Assembly: GCF_004336805.1 (NCBI RefSeq)
Contig: NZ_SJXM01000004.1
Coordinates: forward strand, 62,001 to 126,000
Direction of reading: 5' to 3'
Source: Aeromicrobium sp. IC_218
Lineage (GTDB): Bacteria; Actinomycetota; Actinomycetes; Propionibacteriales; Nocardioidaceae
DNA: 64,000 nucleotides
The notes under the pieces are model-generated. The model was given only the letters and a program-made list of their open reading frames with translations. It did not search any database and was not told the origin of the DNA. Made by a program: the position numbers and the translations under genes. Below, in pieces: positions 49,745 to 59,231 of the stretch (positions are counted from its first letter, which is position 1; every line of letters begins with the position of its first letter).

Positions 49745-52501
49745 GTGGCTCCTGCTCGTCCTTCTCTCGTCCGCCTCGTGCTGAGCCTGGTGCTCGCACT
49801 CGGCGGCCTCGTCGCCGTCTCCGGGACGGCCGTCGCCGACGACCCCCAGGTCCCGGCGCCGCTGTCGCTGGTGACCGGCAGCGTCACCCTGTCTGACGGC
49901 GCGCCGGCCGCGTCCGTCACCGTCTCGGCCGCGCCCAAGGCGGGCACCGACGGCACGACCGCGAGCACGTCCACCGACGCCAGCGGCGCCTACGCGCTCG
50001 AGCTCGGCACCGGCACCTACACGATCACCTACGGTCTCGATCGCTACGAGACCCGCAAGGTCGAGGACGTCATCGTCACGGCCGCGCGGACCCTCGACGC
50101 CGTCGAGCTGGTCCGCCTGTACCGCCTCTCCGGCACCGTGACGTTCAAGGACGGGACCCCGGCGACGGGCGCTCGCGTCCAGGCGTGGACGGAGGACGAG
50201 GACACCGAGCTCGAGTCCCGCACGACGGTCGGCAGCGACGGCCGATTCCAGCTGGACCTCCCCCGCGGCGAGTACGACGTCTACGTCGCCGGGCGCGGTG
50301 TGCCGGCTCGTGAGTACTACCTGGTGATGGACCGCGATCGGACCATCACGTACAGCGCGACCCGCACCCCGTCCGTGACCGGCACCGTCCAGCTGGACGA
50401 CGGACAGTCGTTCGACCAGGTGGAGGGGTCCGTCGACGTCCAGCAGCGCATCGACGGCTACTGGGAGACCGTCGACTGGGCCGACGTCGAGAGCGACGGA
50501 AGCTTCGAGACCACCCTCGCGGCCGGCACGTACCGTTTCGAGTACTCGGCTGACGGCTACGCCTCCCGGACCGTGGACGTCGTCGTCACCTCGAGCGACC
50601 GGACGGTCGACTCCGTGGTGCTGGCGCGCCTGCCTCGGGTGACCGGGTCGGCCACGCTGTCCGACGGCGCGTCCTTCGCCGACGTGGACGGCCTGGTCGT
50701 CGTCGACCGCAAGCTCGCAGGCGGCGCCTGGGACGAGGAGCACGACCTGCGCGGCATCCGGGCCGACGGCTCGTTCACGCTGCCGCTCGCGCCGGGCACC
50801 TACCGGGTGTCGGTTCAGGCGTACGGGTACTCGACCGTCCTGGTGCAGGACGTCGTCGTCACGTCCGCCGACCAGGCGCTCGCTCCGGTGACCCTCACCC
50901 GGCTGCCGCGCCTGACCGGCACGGTGTCGCTCAGCGACGGCGGCTCGCACGCCGAGGCCGAGACCACCGTCGCCCTCATGCAGCAGCAGGCGGACGGATC
51001 GTGGGACCACCTCGACTACGCCTGGGTGGAGCCGGACGGCTCGTTCACCCTGCCCGCCCCGGAGGGCACCTTCCGGCTCGAGTACGACGCGTACGGCTAC
51101 TCGCAGAAGCTGGTCGACGTCACCGTGACCGGCGACCGCGTCCTCGAGCCCGTCGTGCTCACCCCGCTCCCGGTGGTGTCCGGGACCGTGTCGCTCGCCG
51201 GCGGTGTGTCGCCGGTGTCCGTCGATGCCTACGTGGTCGCCGTGCAGCGGGACGAGGTGGTCGGCGGCGCCCAGGTCGAGGCGAACGGCTCGTTCTCCTT
51301 CGCCGTCCCCGACGGCGCCTACACGCTCGCCTACTACGCCGACGGCTTCGACACCCTCGAGCGGGCGCTCACCGTCTCGGGCGACACGACCGTCCCGGCC
51401 GTGACCCTGGCGAAGCTGGCGCGCGTCACGGGACGCGTCGTGCTGGGCACCGGCACGAGCCCGGTCAGCGCCAACGCGCGCGTCGTGGCGCTGCGGCAGC
51501 AGGCCGACGGCACCTACGTCCGTGAGACGGGGGCATGGGTCACCGCTTCCGGCACCTACACGCTGCTCCTCGGTGCCGGCACGTACCGGCTGCAGGTCAG
51601 TGCGGACGGCCACACCACGGCGACCCTGTCCGATGTCGTCGTCACCGGCGACCGCGCGCTGGAGCCCGTCGCCCTGACCCGCCCCGACGCGCCGCTGGAG
51701 AACCTCGTCGCTCCCACGATCCCCGCTCAGGTGGTCGCCGGCCAGAAGCTCACCCCCACGCCGGGCACCTGGAGCCGCGACGGCGTCACGCTCAGCTACC
51801 AGTGGCTGCTCGACGGACAGCCGGTGAAGGGCGCGACCTCGCGCACCATCACCGTGCCCGGCAGCTGGGTCGAGCGTCGTCTCTCGGTCGGCGTCAAGGC
51901 CACGGTCGCGGGCCAGCCCGCCGCCTGGGCGTTCTCGGACGAGGTGCCCGTGGGCGCTGGCCGGCTCGTCGTGACGACGCCCGTCGTCGTCGGGACCCCG
52001 CGGGTCGGCCAGGCGCTGCGCGTCGGCGGCGGTGCGGTGTCGCCGGCCGCCCAGTGGCTCGTCTACACCTGGCGGGTGGACGGCCGGATCCAGTACGGCA
52101 ACAACAAGCCGACGTTCGTCCCGCAGGCCAAGCACCTCGGACGCCGCGTGACGGTCGAGGTCGAGGGCTCGCGAACCGGCTTCCACTACGCGAAGGCGAT
52201 CTCGCAGCCGAGCGCCGCGATCGGTGTCGGCACGATCGGCGTCCGCGCCCAGCCGTCCGTCAAGGGCAAGTCGCAGGTCGGCTCGACGTTGACCGTGCGC
52301 CCGGGTGCCTACACGCCGGGCACGGTGCGACTGCGCTACCAGTGGTTCGTTGCAGGCCGGAAGGTCAGCGGCGCGACCGACTCGACCTTCCGACCGACGT
52401 CCGCCCACCGCGGTCGGAAGGTCAGCGTCCGGGTGACCGTGTCAGCGACCGGCTACACCACCCGCTCGATCACCACCACGGCCAAGCGCGTCGCGCGCTG
52501 A
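49745..52501 (+). CDS. Secreted repeat protein 1: seven beta-sandwich repeats and three Ig-like domains
   Basis: A 918-residue exported protein. A signal peptide covers residues 1 to about 33 (LVRLVLSLVLALGGLVAVSG). Then come seven 83-90-residue repeats of the carboxypeptidase-regulatory-like type, each with (V/L)TGTVxLxDG, a DGSFxLxLxxGTYRxxYxAxGY core and a hydrophobic end such as LEPVVLTPLP. Three C-terminal Ig-like domains follow, with YQWLLDGQPVKGATSRT-type motifs, ending TTTAKRVAR. No LPXTG sorting signal or membrane anchor is visible, so surface attachment is unproven. GTG 49745 follows AAAGGG. It is first of three tandem relatives. Confidence 0.75.
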   Translation: MAPARPSLVRLVLSLVLALGGLVAVSGTAVADDPQVPAPLSLVTGSVTLSDGAPAASVTVSAAPKAGTDGTTASTSTDASGAYALELGTGTYTITYGLDRYETRKVEDVIVTAARTLDAVELVRLYRLSGTVTFKDGTPATGARVQAWTEDEDTELESRTTVGSDGRFQLDLPRGEYDVYVAGRGVPAREYYLVMDRDRTITYSATRTPSVTGTVQLDDGQSFDQVEGSVDVQQRIDGYWETVDWADVESDGSFETTLAAGTYRFEYSADGYASRTVDVVVTSSDRTVDSVVLARLPRVTGSATLSDGASFADVDGLVVVDRKLAGGAWDEEHDLRGIRADGSFTLPLAPGTYRVSVQAYGYSTVLVQDVVVTSADQALAPVTLTRLPRLTGTVSLSDGGSHAEAETTVALMQQQADGSWDHLDYAWVEPDGSFTLPAPEGTFRLEYDAYGYSQKLVDVTVTGDRVLEPVVLTPLPVVSGTVSLAGGVSPVSVDAYVVAVQRDEVVGGAQVEANGSFSFAVPDGAYTLAYYADGFDTLERALTVSGDTTVPAVTLAKLARVTGRVVLGTGTSPVSANARVVALRQQADGTYVRETGAWVTASGTYTLLLGAGTYRLQVSADGHTTATLSDVVVTGDRALEPVALTRPDAPLENLVAPTIPAQVVAGQKLTPTPGTWSRDGVTLSYQWLLDGQPVKGATSRTITVPGSWVERRLSVGVKATVAGQPAAWAFSDEVPVGAGRLVVTTPVVVGTPRVGQALRVGGGAVSPAAQWLVYTWRVDGRIQYGNNKPTFVPQAKHLGRRVTVEVEGSRTGFHYAKAISQPSAAIGVGTIGVRAQPSVKGKSQVGSTLTVRPGAYTPGTVRLRYQWFVAGRKVSGATDSTFRPTSAHRGRKVSVRVTVSATGYTTRSITTTAKRVAR

Positions 52502-52536
52502 GCCCCGCACCTCCCCACGAAGCAAGGATCTCCCTC

Positions 52537-53967
52537 GTGCCTGCTCTGACCCCGTCGCGCGCTGCGCGGCTCCTCGTCGCGCTCGTCGTGGCCGCCGCCG
52601 CGTTCGCCCTCCCGGCCACGGCCGTGGCTGCCGTCCCCGGCCTCCTCACCGGCACCGTCGTGCTGGCGGATGGCTCGGACCCGTGGGACGCCAACGCCGC
52701 CGTCGTCGTCCGCTCCGGCGAGGACGACCTGGGCAGCGACTGGATCGACAGCGACGGCTCCTACGAATTCGACCTCGACCCGGGTTCGTACACGCTCGTC
52801 TACAGCGCGCGGGGATTCGGCACGGTGGAGCGCGACCTCATCGTGGACGGCGACGCCGTCCTGCCGACCATCACGCTGAGCGCCCCGGTGAAGGTGACGG
52901 GCCTGATCGTCCGCGCCGGTGCCGGCGAGGTGCCTCTCCCGTTCGCCGATGTCGAGCTCCGGGCGGTGAAGCCGGGTGGCGGGCTCGGCCGTCCGGTGAC
53001 GACCAGCAGCGACGCGTCCGGGCGTTTCGAGGCCACGGTCGCCCTGGGCACCTACCGGGTGAGCTACACCTCCTTCGGCCGCATCCCGGTCGTGGTCCCG
53101 TCGGTCCAGGTGGACGCGGCCCGCGAGCTCGCGCCGGTGACCATGGAGATGCTGCCGGCGCCGATCGACAACTTGGAGCACCCCTCGCTGCGCTCGGTCC
53201 ACGTGAACGGCACGGCGACGGTCTCGAACGGCCGCTGGAACTACGCCGCGCTCGACTTCGCCTACCAGTGGTACCTCGACGGCGCGCCGATCGCTGGGGC
53301 CACGCGGTCGACGTTCCCGCTCCAGGCCAAGCACGGGGGACACCGCCTGCGCGCCTCCGTGACGGCGAGCGGCAGCCACCGCGAGCCGGTCGTGATGTTC
53401 ACCGAGGAGACCGTCGTGGCGGCTGCGCTGGCGACCCTGAGCGCCGCGCCGCGGGTCGTCGGCACCACGCAGGTCGGCCAGACGCTGCGCGCCGTGCTCG
53501 GAAGGCCCACCCCATCGAACGCGAAGGTGACCTACCAGTGGACGGCGGGCTCGGTCCGCGTCCCCGAGACCGGCCCGACGGTGATGCTTCGACCCGAGCT
53601 CCGCGGCAAGCGCCTGCGACTTCGGGTGCGCGTCTCGGCTCCGGGCTACAGCACCAACGAGTACCGGGTCCCGGCGACCACGGTGGTGAAGGTCGGCACG
53701 ATCGCCCTGCGGTCGGCGCCCACCGTCTCCGGCTCGCCGAAGGTCGGACGCACGCTGCGGGCCCGGGTGGCCGTCGCCGCGCCGAGCGGCGTGCGCGTCC
53801 GGTACCAATGGCTGGCGAACGGGAAGGCGATCAAGGGAGCCACGAAGTCCACCGTGCGGTTGACGAAGGCTCAGCGGAAGCGTCGGATCAGCGTCCAGGT
53901 CAGCCTGTCCGCCTCGGCGTACTCGCCCCGCGTCGTCCAGTCCGCCCGCACCCGGGCCGTCCGATGA
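52537..53967 (+). CDS. Secreted repeat protein 2: two beta-sandwich repeats and three Ig-like domains
   Basis: A 476-residue exported protein. The signal peptide spans about residues 1-32 (LLVALVVAAAAFALPATAVA). Two carboxypeptidase-regulatory-like repeats (LLTGTVVLADGSD; VKVTGLIVRAGAGEV) are followed by three Ig-like domains with FAYQWYLDGAPIAGATRST, VTYQWTAGSVRV and VRYQWLANGKAIKGATKST, ending RTRAVR. It shares its C-terminal triple module with the products on either side. GTG 52537 follows AAGGA (52524-52528). It overlaps the third gene by ATGA. Confidence 0.75.
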   Translation: MPALTPSRAARLLVALVVAAAAFALPATAVAAVPGLLTGTVVLADGSDPWDANAAVVVRSGEDDLGSDWIDSDGSYEFDLDPGSYTLVYSARGFGTVERDLIVDGDAVLPTITLSAPVKVTGLIVRAGAGEVPLPFADVELRAVKPGGGLGRPVTTSSDASGRFEATVALGTYRVSYTSFGRIPVVVPSVQVDAARELAPVTMEMLPAPIDNLEHPSLRSVHVNGTATVSNGRWNYAALDFAYQWYLDGAPIAGATRSTFPLQAKHGGHRLRASVTASGSHREPVVMFTEETVVAAALATLSAAPRVVGTTQVGQTLRAVLGRPTPSNAKVTYQWTAGSVRVPETGPTVMLRPELRGKRLRLRVRVSAPGYSTNEYRVPATTVVKVGTIALRSAPTVSGSPKVGRTLRARVAVAAPSGVRVRYQWLANGKAIKGATKSTVRLTKAQRKRRISVQVSLSASAYSPRVVQSARTRAVR

Positions 53968-54911
53968 CGCCCACCCGAGAGGCCCGACTCGTGACCACTG
54001 CCACTGTCCGTCCCGTGCGCGCCCTGCTGGCGCTCGTGCTCGCGCTGGCCGCGCTCGCAGCCGTGCCCTCGTCCGCGTCCGCGGCCGACGTCATCGAGAA
54101 CCGTCTACGGCCGCGCGTCGAGGGCGACATCCGTGTCGGCGAGACGTCGGTGATCGACACCGGGGCGTGGAGCCACAGCGGGCTGACCTTCGCCTTCCAG
54201 TGGTACGTCGACGGTGAGCCGGTGGCGGGGGCGACCGGTCGCACGTTCGTCCCCGCGCGGGGCACGGAGAACCACCTGCTGAGTGCGACCGTGACCGCCA
54301 GCCTCCCGACGTACGCCCCGGTCACGGTCGGCACCGAGAACATCACGCACATCAACCGCCAGTACCTGGACTGGCCGCGGAACCCGTACACGCTCGGCAC
54401 GTTGAAGGTGGGTTCCACCCTCCGCGTGGTGACCGGGCTGATCACGAAGACGCCCACCCCGCCAAGCATCCAGTGGTACGTCGACGGCCGTCGCGCCGCG
54501 GGCGAGACCGGCACGACCTTCGTCCCCCGTCCCCAGGACGTCGGCAAGCGGGTCATGGTCCAGGTGTCCGCCAGCGCGCCCGGCTACGAGCCGTTGACCC
54601 TGGGGAACTACGACCGCCACGCCCCGAAGGTCGCTCCGGGCACCATCGCGGTGCGCGTCCGCCCGACGGTGAAGGGCACGGCGAAGGTCGGACGGACGCT
54701 CCGGGTGCGGCCCGGTGCGTACGGTCCCGTTCCGGTCCGGCTGACGTACCAGTGGCTGGTCGGCGGCAAGGCCGTGGCCGGCGCGACTCGTTCGACGTTC
54801 AAGCCCCGGACCGCCCACCGGGGCCAGCGGGTGAGCGTCGTGGTCCGCGTGCGCTCGTCCGGCTACACGACCGTGAAGGTCACCAGCCGCGGCACGACGA
54901 AGGTTCGCTAG
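53964..54911 (+). CDS. Secreted repeat protein 3: three Ig-like domains only
   Basis: A 315-residue exported protein with a signal peptide (VRALLALVLALAALAAVPSS, cleavage near residue 40) and three Ig-like domains (FAFQWYVDGEPVAGATGRT, SIQWYVDGRRAAGETGTT and LTYQWLVGGKAVAGATRST), ending GTTKVR. It is the minimal member of the trio: the C-terminal module without stalk repeats. ATG 53964 overlaps the previous stop (ATGA); GTG 53991, with a GAGAGG upstream, is an alternative start that keeps the signal peptide. A hairpin follows. Confidence 0.75.
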   Translation: MTPTREARLVTTATVRPVRALLALVLALAALAAVPSSASAADVIENRLRPRVEGDIRVGETSVIDTGAWSHSGLTFAFQWYVDGEPVAGATGRTFVPARGTENHLLSATVTASLPTYAPVTVGTENITHINRQYLDWPRNPYTLGTLKVGSTLRVVTGLITKTPTPPSIQWYVDGRRAAGETGTTFVPRPQDVGKRVMVQVSASAPGYEPLTLGNYDRHAPKVAPGTIAVRVRPTVKGTAKVGRTLRVRPGAYGPVPVRLTYQWLVGGKAVAGATRSTFKPRTAHRGQRVSVVVRVRSSGYTTVKVTSRGTTKVR

Positions 54912-54919
54912 ACCACGAC

Positions 54920-54952
54920 GGCGGGCGGTCCTCCTGGGAGGGTCGCCCCGCC
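54920..54952 (+). terminator. Terminator hairpin after the repeat-protein operon
   Basis: GGCGGGCG pairs with CGCCCCGCC (one bulge) around a loop with an inner TCCTC/GGGAGG-like stem. No T-tract. Confidence 0.5.
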
Positions 54953-55000
54953 GCGTGCGTCCGGGGTCCGGGCACCGCCGCGCCGCTGGTGCGCAGTGCC

Positions 55001-55006
55001 TAGACT
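55001..55006 (+). promoter_or_regulatory. Candidate -10 box TAGACT for helD
   Basis: TAGACT lies 36 bases before the helD GTG, leaving a leader with GAGGAG at 55033-55038. I looked for the inverted repeat reported upstream of rifampicin-inducible genes and did not see it. Confidence 0.4.
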
Positions 55007-55042
55007 GGGGAGTTCCCGTTCGACCCCCTCCTGAGGAGCTCA

Positions 55043-57157
55043 GTGACCGCCACGCACGACCAGGCGCAGGCCGAGATCGCCCACGAGCAGGCGTACGTCG
55101 ACGCCGTCTACGACCGGCTCGATGAGTCGGCCAAGGTCGCCACCTCGCTGGTCAAGGAGGGCTACGCCCGCGGGCACGTCGGCAACGAGGGTGGCCTCGT
55201 CGAGCGTGACGCGATGGTCTTCCAGGCCTCGAAGCGGCTCGCCGCGCTCAACGCCGCGCACGACGGCCTCGTGTTCGGCCGCCTCGACCTCACCGACGGT
55301 CACGCCCGCTACATCGGACGCATTGGGGTGCGCGACGCCGACCGCGAGATCCTGCTCGTCGACTGGCGCGCCCCCGCGGCCGCGCTGTTCTACCAAGCCA
55401 CGGCCAACGAGCCGAGGGGTGTGATCCGCCGTCGCGTCCTGCGCTCGTCCGGCAAGACCGTCGTCGGCGTCGAGGACGACCTGCTGGACGCCGAGCACGC
55501 CCCCGACGACATGGTCGTCGTCGGTGAGGGCGCGCTGCTGGCCAGCCTCAGCCGCGCCCGCGACGCGAAGATGCACTCGGTCGTCGCGACCATCCAGAAG
55601 GAGCAGGACGAGGCGATCCGCGCGCCCGCCCGCGGCGCCACGATCATCGGCGGCGGCCCGGGCACCGGCAAGACCGTCGTGGCCCTGCACCGCGCCGCCT
55701 TCCTGCTCTACAACGACCGGCGCCGGTTCGAGTCCGGCGGCGTGCTCGTCGTCGGCCCGTCGGGCGTCTTCATGAGCTACATCGAGCGCGTCCTGCCCAG
55801 CCTCGGCGAGACCGCCGTGACGCTGCGCGCGCTCGGCGAGGTCGTCGACGGCATCCGCACCGACCGCCACGACGAGCCTGCCGCGGCCGCCGCCAAGGGC
55901 AGCGAGCGCATGGCCTCGCTGCTCTCGCGCCTGGTCACCTGGAGCCAGCCGGGCGAGCCGGAGTCGTTCCGCTTCTTCTACAAGGACGACGTGCTGCGCC
56001 TGGACCAGCGCCAGCTGCGCGGCATCCGTCGCCAGCTCATGAGCAACCTGCGCCGCAACCAGGCGTACGCCAAGGCGCCCGGGGCCCTGGTGGACGCGCT
56101 GTGGCGTCAGGTCCGGGGCGAGCGCGCGCTCGAGAAGGGCAAGGAGGGCTTCGCCGACGAGATCACCGGCTCGGCCGCCTTCCGCGAGTTCGTCGAGGAC
56201 TGGTGGCCCCCGCTGGGGGCCGTCCAGCTCTGGCGCACCCTGCCGCAGGTCATCGAGCCGCTCGCCTCGCGCACGTACTCGCGCGACGAGGTCGCGGCGA
56301 TGAAGGCGTCGTGGGAGCAGCACGCCGAGCCGTCCATCGAGGACGTCCCGCTCATCGACGAGCTGCGCTACCTGCTCGGCGAGGTGCCGGTCGAGGACGA
56401 CGAGTCCGACGACGGGCCGCGCGAGCTCATGAGCTTCGAGCGGGCCGAGCGCGAGCGCCGCAACGAGCTGCGCTCCACCTCGTCCATCGAGGACGACGGC
56501 TTCGCCCACGTGCTCGTCGACGAGGCCCAGGACCTCTCGCCGATGCAGTGGCGGATGCTCGGCCGTCGCGGCCGCTACGCCAGCTGGACGATCGTCGGCG
56601 ACCAGGCGCAGTCGTCCTGGCCGCACCGCGACGAGTCGGCCCGTGCCCGCGCGGCGGCGCTGTCGAACCTGCCGCTGCACGAGTTCCGGCTGTCGACGAA
56701 CTACCGCAACTCCGCCGAGATCTACGACTTCGCCGCCGAGGTGGCCAAGGTCGCCGCCCCGGACGCCGACCTCGCGCGCGCCGTGCGCGAGACCGGTGAG
56801 CACCCGCAGCACCGCGTGGTGGCCGCGGGCGACGAGATCGGCGCCGTGGCACAGGCCGTCGACGAGCTGGCCGGCCGGGTCGAGGGCACCATCGCCGTCG
56901 TCACCGCCGTCACCCGCCGCGAGCAGGCCCGCCGCGACCTGGCCGACGCGCTCGCCCCGCACGGCGACCGCGTCCGCGTGCTCGACGGCCTCGACACCAA
57001 GGGCCTGGAGTTCGACGCCGTCGTCGTGCTCGAGCCCGACGAGATCACCGACGAGTCGCCGTCGGGCTGGCGGACGCTGTACGTCGTCCTCACCCGGGCG
57101 ACCCAGCTGCTGACCACGGTCGGCACGAGCGACCGCTGGCTCAAGCGGGTCCGCTGA
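55043..57157 (+). CDS. helD: HelD-family RNA polymerase recycling ATPase (class II)
   Basis: A 704-residue UvrD-like superfamily 1 ATPase that releases stalled or idle RNA polymerase. The N-terminal 80 residues are helical and charged, the arm that enters the secondary channel (EQAYVDAVYDRLDESAKVAT). Then FGRLDLTDGHARYIGRIGVR and LLVDWRAPAAALFYQAT match mycobacterial HelD. Walker A is GGGPGTGKTVVALHR, Walker B VLVDEAQDLSPMQW, and motif IV-VI includes STNYRNSAEIYDFA and LDTKGLEFDAVVVL. Related HelR proteins confer rifamycin tolerance. GTG 55043 follows GAGGAG. It overlaps the metallophosphoesterase gene by one base. Confidence 0.87.
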   Translation: MTATHDQAQAEIAHEQAYVDAVYDRLDESAKVATSLVKEGYARGHVGNEGGLVERDAMVFQASKRLAALNAAHDGLVFGRLDLTDGHARYIGRIGVRDADREILLVDWRAPAAALFYQATANEPRGVIRRRVLRSSGKTVVGVEDDLLDAEHAPDDMVVVGEGALLASLSRARDAKMHSVVATIQKEQDEAIRAPARGATIIGGGPGTGKTVVALHRAAFLLYNDRRRFESGGVLVVGPSGVFMSYIERVLPSLGETAVTLRALGEVVDGIRTDRHDEPAAAAAKGSERMASLLSRLVTWSQPGEPESFRFFYKDDVLRLDQRQLRGIRRQLMSNLRRNQAYAKAPGALVDALWRQVRGERALEKGKEGFADEITGSAAFREFVEDWWPPLGAVQLWRTLPQVIEPLASRTYSRDEVAAMKASWEQHAEPSIEDVPLIDELRYLLGEVPVEDDESDDGPRELMSFERAERERRNELRSTSSIEDDGFAHVLVDEAQDLSPMQWRMLGRRGRYASWTIVGDQAQSSWPHRDESARARAAALSNLPLHEFRLSTNYRNSAEIYDFAAEVAKVAAPDADLARAVRETGEHPQHRVVAAGDEIGAVAQAVDELAGRVEGTIAVVTAVTRREQARRDLADALAPHGDRVRVLDGLDTKGLEFDAVVVLEPDEITDESPSGWRTLYVVLTRATQLLTTVGTSDRWLKRVR

Positions 57158-58722
57158 TGCGCCGCGTCGTCGCGGCCCTGCCGCTGCTCGCCCTCGGGCT
57201 GGTGGTGACGGTCGGCGTCGGGCTGACCGCGTTCCTGCACAGCGAGCGAGAGGTCTCCATCGGCGCGCACTCGTCGCTGGTGCGCCCGACGTTCGACGGC
57301 TGGGCGACGCTCGACTTCGGCCCGCTGCTGCCCACCGTCCGCGTGCCCGTCGAGGGCACCGGCGGCATCGGCGTCGAGATCGACCTCGGCGACAGCCAGG
57401 TGACGTCGCTCGAGCAGCTCGCCGCCCAGGACGCGGTCATCGCCAGCCAGCCGGCCGGTGAGATCCGCAAGGTCACCTCGACCGTCGAGGACATGGCGTG
57501 GGTCGCGCTGTCCAAGGGCGCGGGCGCCGGCGTCCTCACCGTCCTGCTCGTGCTCGGCGTCTGGCGCGCGATCGGCGCCGACCGTCGGGCCGAGCTGCGC
57601 GGCTCGGCCCGTCGCGCGCTGCACCGGCGGCCGTCGCGGCGGACGGTCGTGGGCGGGGTCGTCGTCACCGCGCTCGTGGCCGGCTCGGTGGTCGCCATCG
57701 TCATGCCGGTCGACGACGCGGACGTCGCCGGTGACCGGACGTGGGAGCCGATCACCGAGGTCTTCCCCGAGCTCGACGGCACGGACCCCGTGCTCGACAC
57801 GGTGCAGATCGCCGAGGGCGCCGCGGCGTCGGGCGGCAGCGCGCTCGTGCAGGGTGCGCTCAACACGTACCGCGAGTCGATCAGCTTCTACGGCGACCTG
57901 GCCGAGACGGCGTCGCAGGCCGTCGTCCGCACGCCCGCCGAGGGTGAGACGACCGCCCTGGTGGTCACCGACCGGCACGACAACATCGGCATGGACCAGG
58001 TGGCGCGGGCCATCGCCGACCAGGCGCAGGCGTCGACGGTGCTCGACCTCGGTGACGACACGTCGGTCGGCGGCAGCTGGGAGGAGTTCAGCATCAACTC
58101 CCTGGCCCGCGAGATGCGGGACCTCGACGTGGTGGCGATCGCCGGCAACCACGACACCGGTGGCAACATCCAGCGCTGGTACCGCGACGCCGGCTTCACC
58201 GTGCTCGACGGGGAGCCGGTGGAGGTCGACGGCGTCCGGTACATCGGCACCAGCGACCCGCGCAGCTCGGGCCTCACCTCGGGCTACGAGGGCGACGCGG
58301 CCGACAACAGCGCCGCGCTCAAGGAGCAGGACGCCGCGCTGACCGAGACCGCCTGCGAGGACGGCGACGTGTCGGTCGCGCTCGTGCACAGCGCCTCGTC
58401 GGCCAAGCAGCTGGCCGCGTCCGGGTGCGTCGACCTCGTGCTGTCGGGCCACCTGCACCGCCAGGTCGGGCCGGACGTCGTCGAGGGCGAGAACGGACGC
58501 CGCACGGTCACGCTCACCACGGCGTCCACCGGTGGCGCGGTCTACGCCTTCGCGCTGGGCAGCAAGCTGCGCCGGGCCGCGCAGGTCACGATCGTGACCT
58601 TCCGCGACGGCGCGCCGGTGGGGCTGCAGCCGGTGAACCTGGAGCCGGGCGGCATCGTCACCGTGCAGGACTTCGTGCCGATCACCCCGTCGCCGCGCGA
58701 CGCGGTGGAGGCGCTGCGCTGA
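57157..58722 (+). CDS. Membrane-anchored metallophosphoesterase
   Basis: A 521-residue protein. A first hydrophobic segment (3-26) and a second pair (about 118-136 and 164-185) place the C-terminal catalytic domain outside the membrane. Metallophosphatase motifs are D272 and H274 (TDRHD), GDD (near 300), GNHD at 330-333, a histidine in LVHSAS, and GHLH at 431-434. The usual first motif DxH is present as DRH. The substrate may be a phosphodiester or lipid; none is indicated. TGATG overlap with helD shows co-transcription, a puzzling pairing. Confidence 0.83.
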   Translation: MRRVVAALPLLALGLVVTVGVGLTAFLHSEREVSIGAHSSLVRPTFDGWATLDFGPLLPTVRVPVEGTGGIGVEIDLGDSQVTSLEQLAAQDAVIASQPAGEIRKVTSTVEDMAWVALSKGAGAGVLTVLLVLGVWRAIGADRRAELRGSARRALHRRPSRRTVVGGVVVTALVAGSVVAIVMPVDDADVAGDRTWEPITEVFPELDGTDPVLDTVQIAEGAAASGGSALVQGALNTYRESISFYGDLAETASQAVVRTPAEGETTALVVTDRHDNIGMDQVARAIADQAQASTVLDLGDDTSVGGSWEEFSINSLAREMRDLDVVAIAGNHDTGGNIQRWYRDAGFTVLDGEPVEVDGVRYIGTSDPRSSGLTSGYEGDAADNSAALKEQDAALTETACEDGDVSVALVHSASSAKQLAASGCVDLVLSGHLHRQVGPDVVEGENGRRTVTLTTASTGGAVYAFALGSKLRRAAQVTIVTFRDGAPVGLQPVNLEPGGIVTVQDFVPITPSPRDAVEALR

Positions 58723-58723
58723 G

Positions 58724-59044
58724 CTAGCCGGCCTTCGCCGGCTCGACCTGCTCGAGCAGCGCCTCGACCTCCGTGGCGACCCCGATCGTCCGCTCGCGCT
58801 CGTCGCGCGGCCAGTCGGTGAGCCAGGCGTGCAGGGTGTCGCCGACGGCGACGGTGCGCACGGTCCGGCCCATCGAACGGGCGGCGGCGCGGGCGGCCCG
58901 GCGCCACGCCTCGAGCTCCAGCGGGCACTGCGGCGTCGGACGTGACACGTGGCCGCGCTCGCCGAGCGCGGCGCCGATCGTGGACTTCATCTCGTCGTAG
59001 GTGAGGCCGGCCGGCATCGGGGTCAGGCGGGTCCTGCGCTCCAT
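58724..59044 (-). CDS. Hypothetical protein
   Basis: A 106-residue soluble protein of unknown family. It has a single tryptophan-rich helix (LEAWRRAARAAARSMGR) and a motif VAVGDTLHAWLTDWPRDER, with a C-terminal charged helix. ATG 59044 has AAGGA about 6 bases upstream. It converges with the metallophosphoesterase gene, separated by one base. Confidence 0.5.
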   Translation of the reverse strand: MERRTRLTPMPAGLTYDEMKSTIGAALGERGHVSRPTPQCPLELEAWRRAARAAARSMGRTVRTVAVGDTLHAWLTDWPRDERERTIGVATEVEALLEQVEPAKAG

Positions 59045-59231
59045 CGGGGGTCCTTCGTTCGGGGACCGCCCCCGCGGTCGTAGGTCGCCCGACGAGCGCC
59101 GGGCACGTCCGCGAGGCTAGCCCTCCCCGGACCCGGCCGTCGGCGACGCGCCGGTCCGCGGGGCGGCGTTCGCGCGGTGTTCGTGGCCCGTTCCGCGCCG
59201 CGGCCTCGTCCGTTCGTGGGACGCTCTCGCC
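59045..59231. other. Divergent intergenic region without a gene
   Basis: 187 bases between the two small genes; no ORF or repeat is convincing. GACGCT at 59220-59225 is a possible -10 of the downstream gene. Confidence 0.5.

Noticed and set aside
54912-55042. Rifampicin-associated inverted repeat upstream of helD
   Set aside because: Read through the whole leader; only the terminator hairpin, a TAGACT box and a ribosome binding site are present.
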